64,000 nt of DNA, taken from positions 1,674,001 through 1,738,000 of the forward strand of contig CP084608.1 in NCBI GenBank assembly GCA_025917655.1, given 5' to 3'. This DNA is from Chlorella sorokiniana. Lineage: Eukaryota > Chlorophyta > Trebouxiophyceae > Chlorellales > Chlorellaceae. Made by a program: the position numbers and the translations under genes. How positions within the stretch are numbered: the stretch's first letter is position 1; every line of letters begins with the position of its first letter. This document shows, one piece after another, positions 33,490 through 44,989 of the stretch. Under the pieces are notes generated by a model, which was given only the letters and a program-made list of their open reading frames with translations, searched no databases and had not been told where the DNA came from.

Positions 33490-33985
33490 TAGCTGTTGAT
33501 GGCCTCGGTCACAAAATACTCAGGGAGATACGCGTTGAGAGCTGGGATGCACAGCAGTCGACGCACGACGGTGCCTCCCAGCCTGGGCTCCTGTCCTGCA
33601 TGCATGCTTGCTGCCGGCGCCAGCGACGCCGGCGCCAGCAACGCCATCAGCCTGCTCTGTTGGCTGGCCAGCAACATGCCCAGCCGACCTGGGTTGCTTC
33701 TGCTGCATAAATCGACAGCTGGAAGTCGGCACATGGTGCAGATCACAACTGAGAGCGGTATGAAGAGCATCAACTCATTGTCAGCTGATGTAGCCGCAGG
33801 CGCCCGTCGGCGGTGTGACGGCTTTGGGAGGGCGGCGCTGCAACTGTGAAAAATGAGGCAGAAGATATCGATGAAAAGGTGTAAAGGTCATCGGTGGCCA
33901 GCCACAGCGAGAATTTGGGGCAGGGAAGCGCTGGCTGAGCAGCTTGACTACGCCCTTGAAGGGGTTGTGGGCACATCAAAGGGAA
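33490..33985. repeat. Diverged copy of the glycoprotein 3' flank
   Basis: This gene-free stretch matches about 28780-29160, on the far side of the glycoprotein gene, in the same orientation. Shared pieces include CCTGGGCTCCTGTCCTG, GCAGGCGCCC-TCGGCGGTG, GAAAAGGTGT, GCTGGCTGAGCAGCTT and TTGAAGGGGTTGTG, in the same order and with similar spacing. It looks like the remnant of a segmental duplication that once carried another gene copy. No intact coding exon remains that I can support. The interval 33102-33489 upstream of it shows nothing recognisable. Confidence 0.65.
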
Positions 33986-34078
33986 TGGCGAAAAACGAAA
34001 TGCTAGGGCTACAGCTGCTTCTGTGCAGGCTGCGAGTGCCTTTATTGCGCCTGCCTGGCCCCCGATCACCGCTGCACC

Positions 34079-37000
34079 TCAGCGGAACTGCACGCCCAGG
34101 TCCCGAGCCTTGGAGAAGTCGGCGACGGTGACGGTGAGGGAGCGGCCGCTGTCGGCGGTGAGAGTCAGGCTGTGGGGCTTGCCCATGTCCACGGGGAGGA
34201 GCCGGCGTCGTTGACCCAGAAGCCCCACCTGCGGCGCGGGCGCAGGCACGGCATGGCTGGTCACTGGCCTGGGAAGCCGACCGGCGCTGCGGCGAGCGGT
34301 TGGTGGTGCCGCCCGGCGGCGCCAGCACAGCCCCCCTTGTGCCCTGCGTCTTGCGCTCACGTGTTGAGCTTCAGCGCCTTCCCGTTGATGGCCACCTTTA
34401 CGATGGGCTCCGCCGTGTTGTGCACGAAGAACTCCTGCCACCTGCGGGACAGCACGGGTGCCGTAACGCCTTAGAAGGGCACAAAGCTGGCCCCGCAGCA
34501 GGCCTGCCCAGCACCCTGCTCCCATCCATCGGAAGCACCTGCAGGCCACGAGCTTGCAGCCCGGGTGGACGCTGTCCAGCATGCCAAGCTGCCATGGCAT
34601 GCCAGGCTGCCAGGCTGCCCAGCCCCACCAGCGGTTGTAGGACTTGGGGTCCAGCCGGATGTTGCCTTGGATGTAGGGGGCGCAGCTGGTCCACTGCCAC
34701 TCGATCTGGACGCGGTCGGGGGCAGCCCCGTCAGCTCCAGGAACGCCGGGTTGCTGAAGTCGAGGTTGCCGTGCTTGCAGTCAGAGGTGGCACATCTGAA
34801 GGGCGGGGGCGCGCAAGGAAGTAATGGGCAGCGCGCACCGGCAGCATCAGCAGGCTGCGGTTCACATGTGCAGGAAAGGGCTGGCTGAGCTGACAGCCGA
34901 GCCGCCCTCCGCGCCTGGGCTGCCGCGCTAGAGCAGTGCCACTTGCGGTAGTGCGGCTGCTGACATCATGACGCTTGCCCTCAGGGCTGGAGCTGCCCCT
35001 TGTGGAATGCAGGCAGCAGCCACTCAGCCGCCCGCAGCAGCTCACTGGTCGATGATGTGCACCACGACGTACTTGTTGCGCACTCTGCACCTGCTGTCCA
35101 CGCATTTAGCCATGACACAGCGACCACACTGGCGCCCACCGTCCCACTGTTGCCAGGCGGGGCGGTGGGAGGGTGGGGGTTGGGGGGTTGGAAGCTGTTT
35201 CATGACAAGCAGCGCCAGCGGGCGGCTGCCAAAAACGAGCAGGTGCCCCTGCAGCTTGCAGCCAGGGTCGTCTTGAATGCACCGAGACCAGGCACCCACC
35301 CCGCCCCAGCCTCACACAGGCGCTGGAACGCAGGCGCCTGGATGCCCCCTCCCCCACCTCGCACCTGGTGGGAGTTGATGGCGGCAAAGTAGACTCGCTG
35401 CCAGGCGCTGAGCACGGGGTAGGCGCAGCTGAAGCCCCTGCCGCTGGTGACGGCGCCCGAGTAGGCTGTGGCCTGCCCGCTGACCACTGGGCCTATGGGC
35501 AGCGGCCCGCTGGCCTGCTTGGGCGGCGGCGGCGACGGGCGAGGCGACGGGGGCTTGGGGAAGGGAGGGGGTGGGCGTGGGGGCGGCGGGGATGGACGCG
35601 GCGAGGGAGGCTGCAGGCGTGGCGGCGGCGGCGAGGGGCGGGGCGAGGGTGGCCTGGGGGATGGCGGCTTGGGCGATGGCGGTGGCGGCGGCTTGGGCGA
35701 GGGCGGGGCCGGCGACGGTGGCCGCGGGGACGGCGGGGTGGGGAGGGGGTTGCCAGGGAGGGCGGGGAGGGCGGCGACAGCGGCGGGGGAGGGCTCCACT
35801 GCGGCAGCGGCCCGCCGCCGCCCACCTGCCCCAGCTGCACCCCCAGCTCCTTGGGCCTGCCCAGGTCGGTGAACACGGCGGTGACCTGGCCTCCCAGCTG
35901 GCCGCCCAGGCGCAGCGTGTGCTGGCTGGCGGGGTCGGCAGGGCTGGCCGACGTGTCGCTCACCCAGTAGCCGCTGCAGGCACCACGGAGCCGCAGTGGG
36001 GGAACCAGCTCAGGCCGGGGGAGAGACACGCGCCACCTTTTGATGCAGGCGAGCGCAGTCGGCAGCCGGGAAGGCGGGCGGGCACGGCTGGCAGGCGCGC
36101 ACCGCCGCGTGTCGGCGGCGCTCACCCCCGGCGAAAGAGCGGCTTGCCGTCCAGCTCCGCCCAGGCAATCGGCTCGCCGCTGTTGGTGATGTACAGATGC
36201 TGCATCCAGGGGTTGACGTCCCTGGGGTCCAGCTGCAGACCAAGTGGGTGGGTGGGGGTGGGGGTGGGGGGTGGGGGTGGGGGGGCGGCTTGAAACGTCG
36301 GCCGGTGGAGCCGCACGAGCGGAGCAGAGTGGGATGCAGCCCCGGAAACGGGCGGGCACCCTTGACGCAGACTGAGACCATGCACGCAGCCCAAGCATGC
36401 CGCCCGTCTGGGCAGGGCTCCTTCGCCCACCGCCTCGCAACTGCAGTCAACCCTGCAAGCCCAGCTCACCCGGATGCTGCCCTGGGTGTAAGGGGCGCAG
36501 GAGGTCCAGTTCCACTCCACCGCCAGCCGGTCAGCCACCAGCAGCCCCCGCTGACAGCCAGGAAGGCTTCGTCGCTCAGGTTGACGTCACCCGGGCGGCA
36601 GTCGCCGGTGGGGCACCTGTGGCGGGGGGGGTGCAGACATGTTGGTGGATGTCAAGGGCTGGCATCACCACATGCGGACGTCTGCCACAACCATCGTACA
36701 GCAGGCATAACAAGAGCGGTGGATGGGGGAGCAGGCGGCAGCGCGCCCCACCGGTCCAACACCATCACGGAGGTCCAGCCGGGGCTGTGCAGCGCGCATC
36801 GATGCACCGCACGGCCGCGCAGCGCCCACAGCTGAAGCCGTCTTCCCACTGCGCGGGAAGGGTGCGGTGCCGCTCAGGCAGGCGTGCATCGTGCCCGGCA
36901 GGGAGCGAGCGGCTGCAGGGATGCGCGGCAAGCCCGCGTGCTGGCTGGAGCAAGCTGCTCACCTGGCTCTGGGCGACGGCGGCGAAGAAGGTGCCCTGCC

Positions 37001-37363
37001 AGGCGCTGAGGACAGGGAAGCCGCAAGTCAGCCTTGCGCCGCTGGTCAGGAAAGACGAGTACGCAGCTGCTGTGCCTGTGAAAACGGATGCGGTTGCCAT
37101 GCCTGCAGGAGCCGAGCGTGCGGCGGCAGCGGCGGGGGCGGTGACCACTTAGCCCCTACTTGCAACCAGGGGTTCGCTCATGGACTGCTCGCCCTCTTAA
37201 AGCACATGCAATCAAGGAGCGGCGGCGTGCAGCCGGCGATTGCAAGGGCGTGGGGCAGATCTTTGAATCCGTGGGACACATGTCATCTATTCTCACATGG
37301 CTGCTCGAGCACCGCGGCGAGTAACAGAAGTAAGTGCCACCAGTGTAATCGGGCGGACTGCAT
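34079..37363 (-). CDS. Secreted expansin-like protein with two tandem modules
   Basis: Cell-wall protein with two expansin modules joined by a Pro-rich linker. The first exon, ATG at 37363, gives MQSARLHWWHLLLLLAAVLE, a strong signal peptide. It splices (CCAT|GTGAGA to CTGCAG|GCATGG) into TASVFTGTAAAYSSFLTSGA. Module 1: LTCGFPVLSAWQGTFFAAVA, CRPGDVNLSDEAFLAVSGG, VEWNWTSCAPYTQGSIR, LDPRDVNPWMQHLYITNSGE and TAVFTDLGRPKELGVQLG. Linker: PPSPRP repeats, about 35530-35790. Module 2: AYSGAVTSGRGFSCAYPVLS, CKHGNLDFSNPAFLELTG, IEWQWTSCAPYIQGNIRLDP, EFFVHNTAEPIVKVAINGKA and LTADSGRSLTVTVADFSKAR, ending DLGVQFR. Each module pairs a double-psi barrel with a beta-sandwich, the bacterial/plant expansin plan. 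Module 1 has Asn where module 2 has Asp in the GDVNLS/GNLDFS motif. Confidence 0.8.
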
Positions 37364-37715
37364 GGCTGCGCAAAGTTTCACCCGCAATTGCCGGAGAGGA
37401 TGATTGCAAGTGCGGCACTTCGCCTACACTGCTGGTCGATGCCTTAACTACAAGTTAAACTGAGGAAGGTCATCACGAGTTCGAACACAATATTTCTTCT
37501 GGAAGCCGGAGGGTTTCGTTCGGAGTTTGGCAGCAGTACAGACGGCGGCTGTCCCTCAAGCAGCATGTACCAACACAGCAGCCCACCACCAGGATTCACA
37601 GCGCAGGGAAGAGCCTTTTAGCAGAGCTATAAAACCTGCTCAAAGTTTAAGCACCTCTCCATGCGCTGTGTCGGCCAGGCTTCGGCAACGCAGCAGCAGA
37701 GCCCAGCGCACCGCC
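37364..37715. other. Spacer between expansin start and lumenal protein stop
   Basis: 352 bp, less GC-rich, that should hold the expansin promoter and the 3' UTR of the pentapeptide gene. No gene or element seen. Confidence 0.4.
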
Positions 37716-39136
37716 TCATCGACGCGACCCGCGGCAGCCCAGCTCCGCCTTGCGCGTGTACTCGTCCAGGGTGGGGTTCTCGCAGATGCGGCCCACATCC
37801 GAGCTGCTCAACAGCGCGCCTTCAAAGTGCGCTGCAGCACGGCGCAGGCGGGGAGGCATGTCATGGCAGCATCACAGCGGGTGCCTGGCCGCACATGCGC
37901 AGCCGCCGCTCTCAAAGTGATGCCGCGCAGGACTGCCAGATGCAAGGTTGGCAGGAACCCCAGCCCACCTCCTTTCAAGTTGGCCCACCTGCAGCAGCAC
38001 GGAGGAGCGTCAGCGAGTGAAGGCATGGATCGGGTACCCCGGGTCGGGCTGGTTCAGATGGTGTTGCACACAGAGACGAGGCTGCGCAGCGGCCCACTCA
38101 CTTGCCCTCGTACTGCCCAAAGGTCGCGTTGCTGAGCACCGCATTCTCGAACTGGGCACCCTGCGGGCGCAGCACAGCAGGGCCGTCGTCTGCCTGTGCA
38201 CAGACGGCGCCAGCACACACCAGCAACCCGTCCCGGACAGCACTGAGCCCAAGGACCCCGGCCCCAGCTCACCTCCAGGTCCGCGCCGTCAAAGGCGGTG
38301 CTGAAGGCGTTGACGTCGGTGAGGTCGGCGCCCGCAGGCTGGCGCCCTGCGCCTGCGCCCGCGCAAACTGCACCCCCACCAGCTTCGTCCCCGAGAAGTC
38401 GCTGCCCTGCGGGCCAGGAGCCACAGCGGTGTGGGTCACACTCCCCTCCATGCACTCCTTTGCAACACGTGAGGGCCCCTCGTCCTGGCTGCTGTGTGCC
38501 GCCTTGAAGCCAGCGGGACGCAGCCACCACAGGTGCAGCCAGCCTGGCTGCCCCCCTTCGCCCCCTGAAAGGCCCCCTCCAAAAGGCAGCTGCAGCGCCG
38601 TGCCTGCATGCGCACGCCGCTGAGGACCTTGCGGGTGAGGTCCAGGCTGGAGAAGTCGCAGCCCCGGATGTCCACAATCGCCTCAACCATGTTGCCGCCG
38701 CTGGCCTCCAGCGAGAAGGTGGCGCGCGTGTCTGCGGCCGCAGGCAGCACAGCCAGGGGCGTCAACGCAGCTGACGGCCCTGGGGGCGCCTGGCCCGAAA
38801 CAGGCATTCGACGACAGCCCCCAGCAGCGGCTCGACGGCGGGCTGAGGGCGTCCCCGGCACTCAGCGCGGCGCAGCTCACCTGCAAACTTGTCAAGAGCC
38901 TGCAGGGAGCAGCGGCCAGCCTCATCCTGGATGGGAGGCTGGCGTGCTTCTGCGGGAGCCCCGCTGCCGAGGAGCAGCAGGGACGCAATGCCGGCCGCCA
39001 TGGCCTTGCTGCACAGCTGCTCCCGGCCGCACGCAGAGGGGGCGGCAGCGCGGCGGGCGGCGGCAGGTGGTGACGCCCGTTGCGTGGGCCGGGCGGCCAC
39101 GGGCACCGGATTGCGGGCTATCAATGAGTTCTGCAT
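37716..39136 (-). CDS. Thylakoid-lumen pentapeptide-repeat protein
   Basis: Related to the plant lumenal 15/17 kDa pentapeptide proteins, whose function is not settled. The ATG at 39136 gives a two-part transit sequence: a basic stromal part (MQNSLIARNPVPVAARPTQR) and then a hydrophobic lumen signal, MAAGIASLLLLGSGAPAEA, with a likely cut after AEA. The mature part holds LQALDKFA, ATFSLEASGGNMVEAIVDIR, and right-handed helix repeats with the A(D/N)LXX pattern: CDFSSLDLTRKVLSGVRMQA, GSDFSGTKLVGVQFARAQAQ, GADLTDVNAFSTAFDGADLE and AQFENAVLSNATFGQYEGK. The end, DVGRICENPTLDEYTRKAEL followed by GCRGSRR, matches the family's conserved Cys-containing C-terminus. About six exons. Confidence 0.85.
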
Positions 39137-39358
39137 GATGCTAGGGCGATGGGGCCTGCCGCGTCTCGGTCAGTGCCTTCGATGCGATGGTGAGGCGACA
39201 CCACACAGCCTGGTCTTAGCAGTCACTGATACAGTCTGCCTTATGAAATTGATCACTTGGAGAGCAAGCGCAAGTGCGTGCTGAGCACGAGCACAGCGGG
39301 CACGCTGTCGGGCGCAGCCCGCCGCTCGATTATTAATCAAGTAATGAGAATGGCAGGG

Positions 39359-41570
39359 TCACGACGCAACCAGCTGCTCCTCCTGCTGGTGAAGCCGCTG
39401 CTGCTCTTCTTGGTGCCGCAGGGCCAGCTCCAGCTCGTCGCAGTGGCAGACCAGCTGGCGCATGCCCCTGTCCTGGGGGCTGGGCTCCTGGTACGCTTTG
39501 GTGCCGTCCTCCTGGCGGATCCACGTCCCACTGCAGCAAGCCAGTCCCGGCCAAAGAGAAGCAGGTGAGGTGTAGGGGGCTGTGACGGGTGCGCCAGGCC
39601 ACGGCTGGGTAGGCCAGGCGACGCAGCCGCAGAGCCGCATCTGGGCCGCGCACCTCTCCGCCGTGTCCTGCCCCGCCCGCAGCTCGATGACGCGCGCGCC
39701 GCGCAGCCACCCGCTCGGGGGCCGTAGCTGCCGTAGCCGCTCTTCCTGCCGTAGCCCAGCCTGCGCCACGGGATCAGGTTTCAGGCACCCTCCCTCCACC
39801 CAGCCCCCAGCAAGGTGGCCCAGCAAGGCGGCCCAGGCTCCCACCATCCACGCCCACCTCACTCCCTGCAGCGTCCCAACGTAGTCGTTGTCGTGGTCGT
39901 GGCCGCTGTAGATGGCGTGGATGCCCACCTCCCTGCACAAGCCGTGAGCGCAGCGACACAGCGTTGGAGCCCAGCAGGGCAGGGGCATGCTGCCACACCC
40001 GGCCGCCCTCCCCACCTTGCCAGGTCAAAGAGGCCGGTGTCCCGGACTGAGCAGGCCACATCCTCCTGCCTGCTGCCCGCGGTGGTGGGTTCATGCCACA
40101 CGTCACGGAACTGCATCGGGAGAGGGGGAGGGGGCACACTACTCACCGGAAGGAGCTATGCGGCTGGCAGCTTGCAGCAGGTGTGCCTGGCGCGGCACCA
40201 AAAGGCCAGCCCCCTCCAGCCTGCCCCCCAGCCAGCTCGCCTGAGGGATCGGGATGTGCACAAAGGCCAGGCTGGGCACCCGTGACAGCCCCGCAGCCGT
40301 GCTGTTCACCCACGCCAGAGTGTCCTCGCCTACACAGCCCCTGCACATGGGGGTGGGATCATCACGTCATACGCGGCGCAGCACAGGGCTCGCCACGTCG
40401 CAGCGATGCAGGACGGGGCTCAGCACGTTGCATGCAACGCAGCACAGGGTTCACACGTCCCAGCGATGCAGGACGGGGCAGTGTGGAGTGGGACAGGTGC
40501 AACAGGGAAGGGAGGCAGCACGGAGCTTGGGTGGCCGCGCCGCAAGGCCGCCCACCATCCAAACATGAGGGGCGGGCAGGTGCGGTCGCCGCTGTCCAGC
40601 AGCCAAATGCGGGCCGCCGGGCCGCCGCCGCCACTGCCGTCCTCGGCCTGCCGGCCAGGGGTCAGTGGCGGGTGCACGTCCAGCCAGTAGTTGGATGCGC
40701 CGGAAACTCCCGCTGGGCCCTGCTGCGTCAGGCTTAGCGGGCTGCCAGTGCGGAGGTCCAAACCCACTACCTGCTGCCGACTAAGCTCCGCCTCTGCACT
40801 GCAAAGTAGAGGCGGCAGGCAGGATTGTTGTGCCACAACTGCCCAGCCCACGGCATGCAACACAAGCAGCAGGGCTGGGGAGCGATGGCCCGACAGGCCA
40901 GCCAGCGAGGCGCACCGCGCATAAGCTGCCCGCCCCCTTTGACCCCGGCCCAGCCAGCTCACTCATGGTTGCCGAGGATGATGGCATACGGCAGGCCGGC
41001 AGCATGCACGGGAGACATCAGCTGGCTCCAGCGCTCGGCAAACCAGCTGGGACCGCAGTCGGGCTTGCGCAGCCCCCAGGCTTGCACTCCCACCCGCTGA
41101 CCATGTCGCCGCTGAACACCACCAAGTCAGGCTGCTCAGCCTCCAGCACAGCTTTCTGCACCTGCACGCGTCACAGGACAGGGTGGCAGGCTGCACGTGC
41201 AACCCGGCCAGCGATGCTCGTCACGGTTTAGGACCGCCGCCGCCGAGTGCCGGCGATGACCCAGACCATTCTGCCGCCTCACCTCATCGCTCTTGGCATC
41301 CTTCTCAGCGTCTTCGCCGTAGTGCAAGTCTGTGATCTGCAGGATCTTGAATGTGCCATCGGGCCTGAAGCGCAGCTTGCCCCTGCCCGGAGCGCCGGCT
41401 TGAGACAGAAGCTTGCCGCCGGCGCCTCCCCGCGGAGTTGCGGCGGCACTGCCGCCAGCGCGCAGGGGCGCTGCCGCGCTGAGATCTAAACCATTGTCCC
41501 GTAACGCTACCACCAGAAAGGCCAGCAGCGGCACGGAGCACGTGAGCAGCAGAACAAGTTTGGTCTGCAT
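39359..41570 (-). CDS. Purple acid phosphatase-like metallophosphoesterase (PAP28/29 type)
   Basis: Predicted secreted or membrane-anchored dinuclear metal phosphatase. The ATG at 41570 opens MQTKLVLLLTCSVPLLAFLV, a signal peptide or anchor. Metal-site motifs in order: FKILQITDLHYGEDAEKDAK (DxH), DLVVFSGDMVSG (GD), YAIILGNHD (GNHD; last residue split by an intron), LAFVHIPIPQ (histidine) and AIYSGHDHDNDYVG (GHxH). Between these lie NYWLDVHPPLTP and ARIWLLDSGDRTC, as in the PAP28 group, where the residue after GNH and the substrate loop are typical. After the core come GYGRKSGYGSYGPPSGWLRG and ARVIELRAGQD. The C-terminus is Gln/Glu-rich (QEEQQRLHQQEEQLVAS). About eight exons. Likely role is phosphate scavenging at the cell surface, by analogy. 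Confidence 0.88.
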
Positions 41571-41769
41571 TGCAGGGCGCGTTACCGCTGCCCTGAACAA
41601 TCGATCCGATTGATCCGAGTGATGAAAGTCCACAAAATTTGAACAAGGACGAAAACCCTCGCCGGTTAGCTGGGCCAGGTGGCACTTCCCGAGATTTATG
41701 ATGGGCCCTGGCCTGCCTTGCACGCCATAGCGTGAAGCGTCAAAGCATGGTGCTCGGGAGGTTGTGAAA
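41571..41769. promoter_or_regulatory. Short divergent promoter, phosphatase / kelch gene
   Basis: Only 199 bp separate the two divergent start codons, so the promoters must overlap or be very compact. No TATA-like box stands out. Confidence 0.45.
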
Positions 41770-44585
41770 ATGAGCACGGACAGCCGGTGTTCGAGCCTCA
41801 ACCTAGCTTTGGAGCTGGAACGCTCCTCTGGCCTCTATCAGCTATGGCTTGAAGGCACGCTGACTGACTGCGAACTAGTGGCCAACGATGGCACTTGCTG
41901 GCAGGCGCACAAGTGAGCGGACGCCTTCTGGCGCTAGCGCTAGCGCACATTCGACCGTCTCTTGCCCCTGCGGCTGCGGCGCATGCTCTTGCGCCCTGCT
42001 CACCACCACATGGCCTTCCGTTCGCTTGCAGGATCGTACTGGCCGCCTGCTCACGCTTCTTTAGGGCCCTGTTTGCGGGTGCCTGGCACAGCAGCGGCCC
42101 TTCGCAGCCCGCGCCCGCGGCGGCCTGCCGCGCTGGTCGCTCAGCGGCGTTGACGGCGCCAGCCTGCAGCTGCTCCTGCACGCCGTCTACTCCAAGCGCC
42201 TGCCGCTCACGGGAGATGACGGCGCGGGGGAGGTGGCGCTGCTGCTGGCGGCGGCCAATTACTTGGAGGTACTGCCGGTGAAGGAGGCGTGCTGCCAGCT
42301 GCTGCGCAGTCGCCTGTCGCTGGCCAGCGTGGCGGAGACGCTCGCCCTGGCGGCTGCCCACGACTGCGCGGAGCTCGCGGAGGAGGCGGTGGGTGGCTGT
42401 GCAGCTGCGAGGGGCGGTGGGCGGAGCGGCGTACATCAGATGAGCGGAAGCTGGACGCCCCCACCCTGCTGGCCCTCCCGAAGGGGGAGGCCCCTCTGCT
42501 GGATGCTGCGAACGCCAAAGCACCCCATGCTGCTGCCCGCCCCCTCCCCCTCTCCCAACAGTCGCGTTTCTTTGAGGGCCACTTCTCGCAGCTGCTCAAG
42601 TCGGAGGCGGCCGCCAGCCTGGCGGTGCTCCCGCCCGACCTGCTGCGCCAGCTGCTGGCCAGCGACGGCCTGCACATCGGCAGCGAGGTGGACGTGGCGC
42701 GCGCCGCGCTGCTGTGGGCGGCCCCCGACCCCGAGCAGCGCAGCCCGCTGTTGGCAGACCTGCTGCCCGCGGCGCGCATGATGGTGGGCCCGCAAGCTCC
42801 CCGTGACCGCTGCCTGCTCATGCTTTTGCCCTGATGCAACCTGTGGAGGTCGCCCTCTGGCGGCTTCCCCGAACGCTTCAGCGCTGTTGAGCGCTCAACG
42901 CTCTGAAACCGGCCCCTCCTCTCCGGCCCCCCATGTGCAGCCGGCGGTGTTGGCGGAGGAGGCTGCACGCTGCGGCCTGCTGCACCCCAGCGGCGGCGTC
43001 TGCTTGGAAGCGCCGGCGGCAGGCCCTGCTGAGCCCAGCACTCCGCAGTGCAGCCCGCCGCCCAGCATGTCCTGGCAGCGGGCAGAGCAGCAGCAGCAGC
43101 AGCAGCAGGACCCGTGGCCGGAGCCTGAGTGCGCGGCGCTGGGCCGCGCCTTCCTGGATGCCTGCCAGCAGCTGCAGCGCGGCTGCCGCACCTCGCTGCC
43201 CATCGACGGCGGCGGGGCCCCGGCCTTCCGCCCGCGCTTGAGCTGCCCCACAGGGCTCATCCTGGCCGGGGGCTGGACGACGGCTGGCGGCCGCTGCGGT
43301 GAGCGACCGACGCTTGGCTGCCCATGCTGCCTCGTGGCGCCGCGGGCTCGGCATGCATTTGCTGCCCTGCTGGTTTTAAGCACCACCTCAACCGCATCAA
43401 CGCTGTTTTACATATGCCTGCACGCTGCCTCCCTTCTCGCTGCAGTACCGTCGAGCTGTACAACCCGCAGCGGGACTGCTGGGAGGCGGGGCCCCTCATG
43501 CCCGCGGCATGCTCCTTTGCCGCGGGTGCCATGCTGGGGCGCGACTGCCTGGTAGTAGAGGGTACCGCCCATGCCCCGCGGTCCTGGCCCTGGACCGCCA
43601 CGCGCGGCGCTGGCGCCACTGCCGCGGCCTGGCCACGCCCGGGTGAACATGGCGGTAGCGGCCCTGGAGGAGAAGCTGTTTGTGCTGGTGCGGAGGCGGG
43701 CTGCTGGTTGCACGCGTGCGCGAGGGTGGGGTGTGACGTGCAGGGTGCACGCCACCAGTCCCTGCTGGGGCCACGCAGGCAGCACAGCGCCAGGGCTGCC
43801 CGCCGGATACGCTGCTTGCCAACCGGCCCAACCAATCTGCAAGATTGCCGGGCGCGGCTGCCGCTCTCTGCCGCGCAGGGCGGGCGCGCCGGCATCGGCA
43901 AGGGTGCCGCCGTGCTGCGGGAGGTGGAGATCTTCTGCCCCGCCACCAACACCTGGCACGCCGCGCCCGGCATGGCCCCCCCGCGCGCCTCGCTGGCCGC
44001 CGCGGCGCTGGGCGGCCGCCTGTACGCGGTGGGGGCCAGGACGGGCGCGCCACGCACGCCAGCGCGGGAGGTGTTTGACCCGGGGCGGGGCGCTGGCTGG
44101 CGCTGGGCGCCCCCTGCACCACCCCGCAAGTACCTGGGCCTGGCGGCGGCGGGCGGCCGCCTGGTGGCGGTGGGCGGCATGAGCGGCGCCCGCCTGCGGC
44201 TGGGGGGCCGAGGCGCTGGACCCGCGTGAGGGGCGCTGGCAGGCGCTGCCGCCCATGGCGTGCCCGCGCGCTCCTCGGCGGGCGTGGCGGCGCTGCACGG
44301 CTGCGTGTACGTGGTGGGGGCAACGTTGGGGAGGACATCATGCAGGCGTGTGGCGGCGGGGGGCTTGCCAGGGTGCCCGCTATCCTGGCCGCGGCTTTGC
44401 AGGATGCCGGCAGCGGCTTGCGCAGCCCTTGCCCTCGCCGGGCGGAGTTCCCTCACGTGCCTCGCGAGCCCTGCCCTGCCGCAGAACCACGCCGGCGTGG
44501 AGGTGTGGGTGCCTGCGGCGGGACGCTGGCGGGCCTGCGCCCGATCAGCCACGGCCGCAGCGGCATGGCTGTGGCCCCCATCTGA
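41770..44585 (+). CDS. BTB-BACK-kelch protein, probable cullin-3 adaptor
   Basis: Likely substrate adaptor for CUL3 ubiquitin ligases. The ATG at 41770 gives MSTDSRCSSLNLALELERSS, then the BTB start YQLWLEGTLTDCELVANDGT and CWQAHKIVLAACSRFFRALF. BTB continues with GASLQLLLHAVYSKRLPL and VALLLAAANYLEVLPVKEAC. The BACK part has LASVAETLALAAAHDC, FFEGHFSQLLKSEAAASLAV and VARAALLWAAPDPEQRSPLL. Kelch blades follow: LILAGGWTTAGGRC, STVELYNPQRDCWEAGPLMP, MAVAALEEKLFVL, VEIFCPATNTWHAAPGMAPP, RASLAAAALGGRLYAVGA, RKYLGLAAAGGRLVAVGGMS, and a final blade ending PISHGRSGMAVAPI. A Gln/Pro-rich spacer lies between BACK and kelch. Several blades change frame as read, which suggests base-count errors in GC runs. 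Exon edges are uncertain in 43500-44400. Confidence 0.82.
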
Positions 44586-44805
44586 GCCGCAGGCACGTGG
44601 TGCGCTGGTGGATGTTTTCAGTTGTTGCATGCCTTGCTGCCCGCTTCCCTGTGTGTACTAAGAGCACTAGTGTGCTGTGATCGACTGAAAGGTTTTCTTG
44701 CCAGGTCTGCTATCTCAACCCCCGCGCTGTTGTATCTCACCTGTCTTGGCTGGCAGTCCTGTAATCATGGCCCCTGCAGCGGGGTGCTCAACTGAAATCC
44801 ACCAA

Positions 44806-44842
44806 GTTTTCGCTGATTCAGTTTTCGCTGATTCGCTGATTC
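44806..44842. repeat. Short direct repeat in the HU upstream region
   Basis: GTTTTCGCTGATTC occurs twice in a row (44806 and 44821), followed by a third partial copy, GCTGATTC. It lies about 150 bp before the HU start. It could be a regulatory cluster or chance; the rest of the 44586-44989 spacer shows nothing else. Confidence 0.6.
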
Positions 44843-44989
44843 TGGCACTGGCCAAGGGGGTGGCAGCGCGCCACACCTGACTCTGCTTCAAGATGTCCGT
44901 TGTCACCGCTGGCCCGCCAGGTGGAAAGCGGCTCATTATTTGAGCTGCTAGGCGGCGGCACAAAATACAAACATTCGATCTCACTTGCC

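Noticed and set aside
13003-37363. The two expansin genes as a recent tandem duplication
   Set aside because: They lie 19 kb apart, differ in domain layout and cysteine pattern, and share only the general barrel fold, so any common origin is old.
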